NCBI GenBank assembly: GCA_902782795.1
Contig: CACZOT010000180.1
Coordinates: 1-10,834 of the forward strand
Direction: 5' to 3'
Origin: an uncultured Eubacteriales bacterium
GTDB taxonomy: Bacteria > Bacillota > Clostridia > Christensenellales > Aristaeellaceae
DNA: 10,834 nucleotides
The first letter of the stretch is position 1. The number at the start of each line of letters is the position of its first letter. Made by a program: the position numbers and the translations under genes. Below, one piece after another: positions 1 to 5,624 of the stretch. The notes below the pieces were generated by a model. The model did not search any database, was not told the origin of the DNA, and saw nothing but the letters and a program-made list of their open reading frames with translations.

Positions 1-405
1 GTGTGCGACGTGGGTGTGGGCAGCGGGTCTCCCACCGAGCCCGTGCTTCTGGAGCGTTCGATCGAGCAGGAGCGCGACGGCGAAGTCTACCGCTTCGTCA
101 CCGAGCCCTTTCTCGGCTGGGTGCTGGAGGAACGGAAGCGAGGCGTCTGGGGACCGGTGTATTCCTTTACCCTGGGGCGGCAGCTGCCCGTGGATTTCGT
201 CGCCGCCTCCTTCTTTTGCGAGAAGGCGCCCGAATCCATCTTCAACAAGGAGCCCATGCTCTCCCTGCGCCGCGCCGGCGGTCGCGTCACGCTGGACGGA
301 GAGGTCTTCCGCGTCTTCGACGGCGAGAGCGTGACCGAGGAACGCGCCGCGACGGAGGAACAGAAGCGCGCCTGGATCGCCGAGCGCTTCGGCATCATCC
401 TGTGA
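1..405 (+). CDS. Arylamine N-acetyltransferase, C-terminal part (5' end outside window)
   Basis: This is the 3' end of an arylamine N-acetyltransferase, a cytoplasmic enzyme that moves an acetyl group from acetyl-CoA to arylamines or hydrazines through a Cys-His-Asp triad. Only about 134 residues are present. The fragment opens with CDVGVG, which matches the VDVGFG segment carrying the catalytic Asp, here the third residue. The usual C-terminal beta-rich part follows: a W-x-PVYSFT segment, DFVAASFFCEKAPESIF (the family's 'NhyxsthPxSxF' region) and a terminal ERFGIIL matching the common 'FGI.L' ending. The catalytic Cys and His lie upstream, outside the window, so activity cannot be judged. 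The first GTG is probably an internal Val codon rather than the start. The next gene lies 62 bp downstream on the same strand, so the two could share a transcript. The family call is fairly secure; the true substrate is unknown. Confidence 0.8.
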   Translation: MCDVGVGSGSPTEPVLLERSIEQERDGEVYRFVTEPFLGWVLEERKRGVWGPVYSFTLGRQLPVDFVAASFFCEKAPESIFNKEPMLSLRRAGGRVTLDGEVFRVFDGESVTEERAATEEQKRAWIAERFGIIL

Positions 406-415
406 GGGAACCCCA

Positions 416-432
416 AGGCGGTTGGACCGCCT
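416..432 (+). other. Short hairpin between the acetyltransferase and isomerase genes
   Basis: A perfect 7-bp inverted repeat (AGGCGGT / ACCGCCT) with a 3-base loop lies 10 bases after the acetyltransferase stop codon. No T-run follows it, so it is not a standard rho-independent terminator. It may be a weak attenuator, an mRNA 3'-end stabiliser or chance. Confidence 0.35.
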
Positions 433-467
433 GACAATACGCGAATCGATCAAGGAGGAAGAGTCAA

Positions 468-1286
468 ATGCATGTTGGCGTCATCGTCCGTCTGTGCGAG
501 AACATCGAAGAGGAGATCAGGAAGGTCCAAGAATTCGGACTGAAGAGCTGCCAGATCGTCAACTGGGATATGAGCCTGTATTCCAAGGAGCTGGCCGATC
601 GCACCCTCGCCGCCTGCAAGAAGTACGGCGTCGCCATCTCGTCCACCTGGGCAGGCTATTCCGGACCAAAGGTGTGGGACCTGGTCAGCGGCCCGCTCAC
701 GCTGGGCCTGCTCCCGGAGGCCTACCGCTCCCAGCGCGTGGAGGACCTCAAGCGCGGCAGCGATTTTGCCGAGATGCTGGGTGTGGATCAGGTCATCACC
801 CACGTGGGCTTCATCCCCGAAAACCCCAACGAGGTCGCCTATAACGGCATGGTCTGCGCCCTGCGCGAGGTGGCAGTCTACATGCAGAAGAAGGGGCAGA
901 AGTTCCTCTTCGAGACCGGCCAGGAGACGCCTGTGACCATGCTGCGCTGTTTCGAAGACATCGGCACGGACAACCTCGGCGTCAACCTCGATCCGGCCAA
1001 CCTCATGATGTACGGCAAGGCCAACCCCGTGGACGCGCTGGACGTCATCGGCAAGTACGTCATGGACGTACACGCCAAGGACGGCTCCTACCCGACCTGC
1101 GGCCGCAAGCTCGGCGAGGAGACCCCGCTGGGCGAGGGCAAGACGGACTACCCGCGCTTCATCGCCAGGCTCAAGGAGATCGGCTACGACGGCCCGCTCA
1201 CCATCGAGCGCGAGATCAGCGGAGAGAAGCAGGTGGCCGATATCCTCATGGCCAAGGAGACGTTGGAAAAGCTCATCGCACTCTGA
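468..1286 (+). CDS. Sugar phosphate isomerase/epimerase, xylose isomerase-like TIM barrel
   Basis: This 272-residue protein belongs to the AP-endonuclease-2/xylose-isomerase-like TIM-barrel superfamily, mostly cytoplasmic metal-dependent sugar or sugar-phosphate isomerases and epimerases. The length is typical of a full domain. Visible landmarks are the first strand MHVGVIVRL, THVGF (His112) in mid-barrel, FETGQE (Glu149), NLDPANL (Asp175), DVHAKDG (His202, Asp205) and the last strand TIERE (Glu247). Glu149, Asp175, His202 and Glu247 fit the usual divalent-metal ligands by position. The ATG start follows a strong AAGGAGG at 452-458 with 9 bases of spacing. The gene ends 12 bp before a strong terminator hairpin, so it is the last gene of its transcript. 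The substrate cannot be read from the sequence, because members of the family act on tagatose, psicose, inosose and other sugars. The neighbouring acetyltransferase gives no pathway clue. Confidence 0.85.
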   Translation: MHVGVIVRLCENIEEEIRKVQEFGLKSCQIVNWDMSLYSKELADRTLAACKKYGVAISSTWAGYSGPKVWDLVSGPLTLGLLPEAYRSQRVEDLKRGSDFAEMLGVDQVITHVGFIPENPNEVAYNGMVCALREVAVYMQKKGQKFLFETGQETPVTMLRCFEDIGTDNLGVNLDPANLMMYGKANPVDALDVIGKYVMDVHAKDGSYPTCGRKLGEETPLGEGKTDYPRFIARLKEIGYDGPLTIEREISGEKQVADILMAKETLEKLIAL

Positions 1287-1298
1287 TCGCTGCTGTAT

Positions 1299-1337
1299 AA
1301 AGAATGCCCCGTTCCCGGTGGGAACGGGGCATTCTTT
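1299..1337. terminator. Bidirectional rho-independent terminator, perfect 18-bp stem
   Basis: Positions 1299-1316 and 1320-1337 are perfect reverse complements around a 3-base GGT loop. The stem has a GC-rich core, with AAAGAAT on its outer left side and ATTCTTT on its outer right side. The hairpin therefore carries a T-rich end in both directions. It lies between the stop of the plus-strand isomerase gene (1286) and the stop of the minus-strand membrane-protein gene (1344), so one element probably ends both convergent transcripts. Confidence 0.9.
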
Positions 1338-1343
1338 GCGTTC

Positions 1344-4196
1344 TCAGGCGCCAAGGTGCACGGTCAGAGTATGCGTGTCCACTTCTTGAAACAGACCGGA
1401 TTCGGTCAGCGCCTCGCGTAACACAGCGGCCTCGTCGGCGGATTCCTGTTCCTCCCGAAGGCGCCGCACGGCGTCCATGTATTCCGGGGCGCTGAGGAGG
1501 TGCTCCTCCGCGCCGCGGACCACGCGCAGAGCTGGCGTTCCAGACGTGTCTGCGTCGAAGGGCGAGAGAAGCGGATCCAGGCCGCTGGCCGTGAGGGCGT
1601 ACACATGCAGCGTTCCCGTTACGAGGCGCGGCGCGCTGTTCTCGTCGAAGAACGGGTCCAGTTGAATGGTGTTGACAGGATCCAGCGAGCTGTAGAGGGA
1701 ATACTCCGCCCCGGAGCGCACGCTGCCGTCCGCGTACTCCACGCTGTACTCGAAGAAGGCGAACAGCTCCGCCCCCGAATCGGATTCGATCCGCGCGGTC
1801 AGACCGGGCGCATCCGAATCATCACTGCGGGTGAGGGAGAAGTGGACCTGGTGGTCCTGCCCGAACGGCACAGTGAAGCATCTCTCCGGCTCGGTTTGGT
1901 AGATGTTCCAAAGCGCCTCCTTCAGCATTTCGGCCTGCCGCTCTTCATCCAATCCCTCCGCCTCGGGCACGAGCGTGTACACCATGCGCGGACAGGGAAC
2001 GAAGATCAGTCTCTCCGGCACCTCCTGGAACGGGTGATCGATATTGAATGATACCGCGATCTGCAGCATGCCGTCGTCCGTCTCGCTGCACTGGTATGCC
2101 GCGGACAGGGTCACGCCGCCGCTGACGAACTCTCCGTCCGGCGTGAAGGGGCGGAAGTTGCCCAGATATTCATGGGTCCACTGGCTTTCCTCATAGGGAT
2201 GCCGGGTGAGGATGTGGATACCGCCCCGAACGCCGAATTCGTCCGCCTGCAGCTCATCCACGTAGACGCGGGCCTCGGAGGTCTCGAACCACCGGTCGCG
2301 GACGAAGCCGCGCTCCTGCGGCTCGGAAAGCGTCGAGCGGAACATGGCGTTATAATCGCGGGAAAGGGTGGTCGTCGGCTCGCCGGCGAAGGCGGCGGAC
2401 GTCGGCCAGCCCTCGGGGAGTTCCGGCGCGGCCTCCACGGTCAGAGGCACAACGAAGCAGGTGTCTGGGTGCTGCGCGGCCTGCTCCCGCAGGAAGGCGC
2501 GTGCCGCGGCGCTCTCGCTGAGCCCCCGCTCATCCATGAACAGGGCGGTGTTCTTCTGGAAGGAGTCGCAGGGCACGAACACCAGGTATTCGGGGATGGC
2601 ATCTAGGTCCAGCAGGCGATGGACGGCGCTGCCGAGGAAGGAGACATAGCCCTTGTCGGACCGGATGGCGCTGCGGGTGTAACCGTCCTCGTCCAGGTAG
2701 AGAGGCTCGCCTTCGGGCGTGAGGGGGATATAATGGGTGAAAGCGGAATCGGGGTTTGCGGCGGGATCGTAAGGGACCTTGGTGTGCAGGTCGTAGACCA
2801 TATCGAGCCCGTAGCGCGTGATCTCCAGGCTCTGCACGGTCACGAAACGGTCGCCGAGGAAATACCCCTTGTCTTCCACGCGCACGGTCCCCTCGAGCGA
2901 CATCTCGACCCGACTGGTCCAGACTTCCTCAAACAGACCGGAGTCTGTCAACGCGTCAAGATACAGCATGCCGTCCCTGCTGCTGTTGTCCGGGGGATAC
3001 TGGTCCCGCAGGCGCTCCAGAGAATCCAGATATTCCGACGCGGTGATGGTTTTCTCGATGGACAGTTCATCCGGGAAAGTGGGCAGGACGCCGCCGGAGT
3101 ACTCGCTTTGGAACAGGTCGGACCCGGCGATGCCCTCCAGAGGCGAGGGCGTGAAGGCGTACCCGTGCAAGGTCAGCCGCAGCGTGGCGGGCGAGGCGGG
3201 CAGCGGCTTCCGGAAGGTGAGCGTGAAAGAGCCGTCCAGCGTCTCGCCATTGTTGATGGCGCCCAGATCGACGAACACGTAATTCGTCGGGTCGAACCAA
3301 TTCCCGCTGCCAGCGCAGGTCCAGGAATAGGCGCTGTAATCGTAAGCGTTCCCCTCGCCGGGGAGAAAATCGGCCTCCACGATGTAGTAGATCTTCTCCC
3401 GGCGCGTGGAGGAGATGTGGAAAGAGCCCTCCATGGTCTGATCGGAAACGCGGAAGCTGTCCACGGTGAGCTCGAGCCCCTCGCCATTCTCCGTTGGGAT
3501 GAAGGCCGTGCTGGGCATCTGGACGCGCACACACGTTTCGGGGGACTCGCGCAGGATGTCCATTAGGCCGCCGTTGTCGATGTCCGCGCCGTCCACAGGG
3601 ATCAGCCAGAGCTCCTCCGCCCCGGCGTCCTGCGTCAGGGGAAGGGCGTAGCGCACGGCGGACTCCCCGCGGCCCGGCGCGGACGGGACTTCCTCGGAAC
3701 CGGTGTCTGAGAGCGCGATGCGCCCATCTTCGAGCTTTGCGAGGACGAAGCGCTGGTACGCGCCCTGCTCGTTCGCGGATTGATAGAGCGTCGCGCGGAG
3801 CTCGCTCTCCTGGAACTCGGCCTCAAGGCGCAGCATGGACCCGCCGTACGGGAAGTCCTCGCCGAGAGAGGCAGCGAGCGCCGAATCCAGGGCAAAGCCG
3901 GGCAGAGCCGTCTGGCTGGGCGCCAGGGGACGAAGGATGTCTTGCGGCCGCCAGAGCGCGACGCGTCCGCGCAGGGCGAAGGCCCCGACCGCCATGGCGA
4001 TGGCCAGGCAGACGAGAAGCGCGGGCCGCAGGCGCGGGCGTCTTCTGGCTGGCAGCTCCGGATGGATGCGGCGGACCTTGCTGTGCTCGGGGGACTCGGC
4101 TCCCGCCACGGCGGCCATGAGCTGCGCCGTGCGGTCGATCAGTTCGCGGGAAGGCCCGGCCTTCTCAAGCGTTTCGTGGAAGAGGGTCTTACGCAT
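1344..4196 (-). CDS. Large single-pass membrane protein paired with an ECF sigma factor; repeat-built ectodomain
   Basis: This 950-residue protein has a basic cytoplasmic N-terminus of about 57 residues, one membrane segment (about 58-75, ALLVCLAIAMAVGAF) and an extracellular part of about 870 residues. Its start codon overlaps the end of the upstream sigma-factor gene (ATGCGTAA), an arrangement typical of anti-sigma or co-regulator partners. No HxxxCxxC zinc anti-sigma motif is visible at the N-terminus. The nearest general resemblance is to Clostridia membrane proteins of the DUF4179 kind, but I cannot confirm that family. The ectodomain holds degenerate repeats. Segments 536-583 and 728-776 share an 'xFVPC ... 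CFxVP' pattern, with a looser copy at 195-225. Segments 387-436 and 904-948 share 'EY(L/M)D..RLR ... ALT(D/E)SGLF(Q/E)EV'. Cys pairs 543/580 and 735/773 have nearly equal spacing and could form disulfides. The protein ends inside its second copy of the last unit. The role as a signal-sensing sigma regulator is inferred from context. Confidence 0.75.
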   Translation of the reverse strand: MRKTLFHETLEKAGPSRELIDRTAQLMAAVAGAESPEHSKVRRIHPELPARRRPRLRPALLVCLAIAMAVGAFALRGRVALWRPQDILRPLAPSQTALPGFALDSALAASLGEDFPYGGSMLRLEAEFQESELRATLYQSANEQGAYQRFVLAKLEDGRIALSDTGSEEVPSAPGRGESAVRYALPLTQDAGAEELWLIPVDGADIDNGGLMDILRESPETCVRVQMPSTAFIPTENGEGLELTVDSFRVSDQTMEGSFHISSTRREKIYYIVEADFLPGEGNAYDYSAYSWTCAGSGNWFDPTNYVFVDLGAINNGETLDGSFTLTFRKPLPASPATLRLTLHGYAFTPSPLEGIAGSDLFQSEYSGGVLPTFPDELSIEKTITASEYLDSLERLRDQYPPDNSSRDGMLYLDALTDSGLFEEVWTSRVEMSLEGTVRVEDKGYFLGDRFVTVQSLEITRYGLDMVYDLHTKVPYDPAANPDSAFTHYIPLTPEGEPLYLDEDGYTRSAIRSDKGYVSFLGSAVHRLLDLDAIPEYLVFVPCDSFQKNTALFMDERGLSESAAARAFLREQAAQHPDTCFVVPLTVEAAPELPEGWPTSAAFAGEPTTTLSRDYNAMFRSTLSEPQERGFVRDRWFETSEARVYVDELQADEFGVRGGIHILTRHPYEESQWTHEYLGNFRPFTPDGEFVSGGVTLSAAYQCSETDDGMLQIAVSFNIDHPFQEVPERLIFVPCPRMVYTLVPEAEGLDEERQAEMLKEALWNIYQTEPERCFTVPFGQDHQVHFSLTRSDDSDAPGLTARIESDSGAELFAFFEYSVEYADGSVRSGAEYSLYSSLDPVNTIQLDPFFDENSAPRLVTGTLHVYALTASGLDPLLSPFDADTSGTPALRVVRGAEEHLLSAPEYMDAVRRLREEQESADEAAVLREALTESGLFQEVDTHTLTVHLGA
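1353..1487 (-). repeat. Internal protein repeat unit, C-terminal copy (truncated)
   Basis: This codes for residues 904-948 of the membrane protein. It aligns with residues 387-436 through EYMDAVRRLR against EYLDSLERLR and ALTESGLFQEV against ALTDSGLFEEV. The similarity is also visible in the DNA: an AAACAGACCGGA stretch near 1387 recurs near 2932. The other copy continues into further domains, whereas this one ends at the stop codon within a few residues. Confidence 0.7.
2889..3038 (-). repeat. Internal protein repeat unit, central copy
   Basis: This codes for residues 387-436 of the membrane protein and is the full-context partner of the C-terminal copy at 1353-1487. A beta-rich region follows it (residues about 437-535), then the first FVPC...CFVVP module (536-583). 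The two copies begin 517 residues apart. Confidence 0.7.
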
Positions 4197-4701
4197 TGCG
4201 GCGCACCTCGCTTTCTTCCGGTTCTGTGAGATATTCGCGCAGGGCCTGCTTTCCGCGCAGGAGCCGTTTGCGCACCGTGTCGGTCTTTTCCCCGAGGAGC
4301 TCGGCGATCTCAGCGGTCTTCATGCCCTCCCAGTAGCGCAGGACGATAGCCGTTCGCGTGCGGTCGGGCAGGCGCCGCAGGGCCTCGTGGAGCCGCCCGG
4401 AGCGCGCGTCCGTCGCGGAAGAAGGGGAGGGCGGAACGGTTTCCTTGAGCGTCACGCGCCGCCTCCACGCGCTGGAGATCACGTTCACGGACAGGTTCGC
4501 CGTCACACGGATGAGCCAGGCCTTGCAGTGTTCGTCCGTATCGAAGGGTTCGCGCCGCTGGGCGAGCCGCAGGAAGACCTCCTGAAAGATATCCTCGGCG
4601 TCCGCGTGGTTGCGGGCCCGCGAATAGGCGATCGCGTAGACCAAGCGCGAATATCGTTCCAAAGCCTGCGCAAGGTCGGCGCGCAGGATCCTTTCGTACA
4701 T
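4189..4701 (-). CDS. ECF-type RNA polymerase sigma factor (sigma-70 family)
   Basis: This 170-residue protein has the two-domain layout of extracytoplasmic-function sigma factors, which direct RNA polymerase to a small regulon after an envelope signal. Sigma region 2 spans about residues 15-75, with YSRLVYAIAY, the NHADAEDIFQEVFLRL core helix that binds polymerase and the -10-reading KAWLIRVTANL segment. Region 4 spans about 105-158, with LRRLPDRTRTAIVLRYWEGM followed by a helix-turn-helix (TAEIAELLG...TVRKRLLRGKQALREYL) for -35 recognition. A linker of about 30 residues separates them and there is no region 1 or 3, as expected. The reading frame is open further upstream, but the ATG at 4701 is preceded by AGGAGG with good spacing and starts the conserved domain. 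The stop overlaps the start of the membrane-protein gene by 8 bp, so the two are translationally coupled. A regulator/sensor relationship with that protein is likely; the target regulon is unknown. Confidence 0.9.
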   Translation of the reverse strand: MYERILRADLAQALERYSRLVYAIAYSRARNHADAEDIFQEVFLRLAQRREPFDTDEHCKAWLIRVTANLSVNVISSAWRRRVTLKETVPPSPSSATDARSGRLHEALRRLPDRTRTAIVLRYWEGMKTAEIAELLGEKTDTVRKRLLRGKQALREYLTEPEESEVRRNA

Positions 4702-4736
4702 GTCGCACTCCTCCTTCCGCAAAGAATACAGCGTCC

Positions 4737-4764
4737 TTCGCGAAAACGGGACACTCCGCGCGGA
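4737..4764. promoter_or_regulatory. Two short palindromes upstream of the sigma-factor gene
   Basis: Perfect palindromes TTCGCGAA (4737-4744) and TCCGCGCGGA (4755-4764) lie in the short region between the methyltransferase terminator and the sigma-factor start. The promoter of the sigma-factor operon must lie here or read through from upstream. I could not pick out convincing -35 and -10 boxes or a clear ECF autoregulatory promoter. The palindromes may be operator sites or chance in GC-rich DNA. Confidence 0.25.
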
Positions 4765-4771
4765 AAATCGC

Positions 4772-4802
4772 AAAAAAGCGGACGGCCCGGCGCGGGCCGC
4801 CC
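4772..4802 (-). terminator. Rho-independent terminator of the methyltransferase gene
   Basis: Read on the minus strand, a 10-bp GC-rich stem with one G-T wobble (arms 4793-4802 and 4780-4789, loop 4790-4792) is followed after two bases by six Ts (4777-4772). It lies 15 bp after the methyltransferase stop codon. It separates that gene from the sigma-factor operon, which is transcribed in the same direction. Confidence 0.85.
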
Positions 4803-4817
4803 ATCCTGTCGGCATTC

Positions 4818-5567
4818 TTACGGTTTGATCGAGCGCGTGGCCAGGAAGGTCGGCACCCCAAACTCGTGTAGACGGCCGGAGCCGTTGGTATCCTCGTAGA
4901 GGTCCGTCAGGCGCAGACCGGCCCGCAGCTGGCCGCCGATCTGCTCGCCCACCGTGTGGGAGAACTGCACGCCCTCGTCCTTTTCCCGCAGGCGGCGCAT
5001 CTGCTCCGGGTTGGCGATGGGATCGAAGGGAAGGCGCTCGACGACCGCGGTCTCCTCGTCGTCGAAGAGGTAATTCATGCCGTTGTCGAACCCGCCCAGG
5101 AGCGCGCCGCCCTTTTTGAGGATGCGCGCGCATTCGCGGAAGAGAGGCTCCACTTCGCGGATGTAGCAGTTGGAGACCGGGTGAAAGATGAGGTCGAAGG
5201 ATTCGTCGGCGAAGGGGAGCGGCTGGCTCATGTCCGCGCGGACGATCTCGATGGAATAGCCCTCCCGCGCGGCGACCATGCGCTCGCTCTCAAGCTGGCG
5301 CGGGGAATAATCCAGCACCGTGCAGATCGCTCCGGCAGCCGCGAACACGGGCATCTGCTGCCCGCCTCCGCTGGCCAGGCCCAGGAGGCGTTTGCCGCGC
5401 AGATCGCCAAACCAGTCGCGGGGCACGTGCACCGTGGGGGTGAGGTTCACTGCCCAATCGCCCTCAAGGGCGCGCGCGTAGACCTCGTGTTCGATGGGAC
5501 GGCCCCACTCCCAGCCCTGCTCGACCCAGCGGTCCACAGTCTCGGCGTTGATATCCTGATAACGCAT
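4818..5567 (-). CDS. Class I SAM-dependent methyltransferase
   Basis: This 249-residue cytoplasmic enzyme is predicted to transfer a methyl group from S-adenosylmethionine to an unknown acceptor. The Rossmann-fold motifs are clear: motif I LLGLASGGGQQ (residues 61-71, the SAM-binding glycine loop), the acidic end of strand 2 in VLDYSP (Asp86), the ADMSQPLPF region (111-119), motif IV SFDLIFHPVSN (123-133) and ILKKGG (149-154) before strand 5. The ASGGGQQ and FHPVSN signatures mark a common but functionally undefined Firmicutes subfamily. The ATG at 5567 was chosen over an upstream in-frame start at 5621 because AAAGGAGG (5576-5583) sits 8 bases before it and the promoter -10 box lies between the two. 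The gene has its own promoter and terminator, so it can act as a single-gene unit, although read-through from the PBP gene 57 bp upstream is possible. The substrate could be a small molecule or an RNA base; nothing decides this. Confidence 0.85.
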   Translation of the reverse strand: MRYQDINAETVDRWVEQGWEWGRPIEHEVYARALEGDWAVNLTPTVHVPRDWFGDLRGKRLLGLASGGGQQMPVFAAAGAICTVLDYSPRQLESERMVAAREGYSIEIVRADMSQPLPFADESFDLIFHPVSNCYIREVEPLFRECARILKKGGALLGGFDNGMNYLFDDEETAVVERLPFDPIANPEQMRRLREKDEGVQFSHTVGEQIGGQLRAGLRLTDLYEDTNGSGRLHEFGVPTFLATRSIKP

Positions 5568-5591
5568 ACAACCAGCCTCCTTTACGCCTTC

Positions 5592-5621
5592 ATTATACAA
5601 GGGAAGGAAGCTGCTTGACAA
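5592..5621 (-). promoter_or_regulatory. Sigma-A-type promoter of the methyltransferase gene
   Basis: On the minus strand, TTGTCA (5621-5616) and a perfect TATAAT (5597-5592) are separated by 18 bp. The -10 box ends 24 bp before the ATG at 5567, leaving room for a short leader with AAAGGAGG. It lies entirely in the gap between the PBP stop and the methyltransferase, apart from any overlap with upstream elements, and gives the methyltransferase independent housekeeping expression. Confidence 0.7.
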
Positions 5622-5624
5622 GAT

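Noticed and set aside
422..450. Possible promoter for the isomerase gene (TTGGAC near 422)
   Set aside because: No acceptable -10 box at 16-18 bp; the best hexamers match TATAAT poorly and TTGGAC is part of the hairpin.
2619..3566. Open frame of 315 codons on the plus strand
   Set aside because: It is antisense to the membrane-protein gene. The minus strand has coherent internal repeats, a membrane segment and a good operon context; the plus frame shows none of these.
4705..4771. Promoter of the ECF sigma-factor operon
   Set aside because: TATTCT is present on the minus strand but the best -35 (TGTCCC) is 19 bp away and poor, and no GGAAC/CGTC ECF pair is visible, so no boxes are called.
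4702..5133. N-terminal extension of the ECF sigma factor
   Set aside because: The frame is open upstream, but it runs through the methyltransferase terminator and gene. The ATG at 4701 has a strong AGGAGG and starts the conserved domain.
5568..5621. Longer methyltransferase start at 5621
   Set aside because: The extra 18 residues would span the TATAAT box and lack a ribosome binding site; the ATG at 5567 has AAAGGAGG at the right distance.
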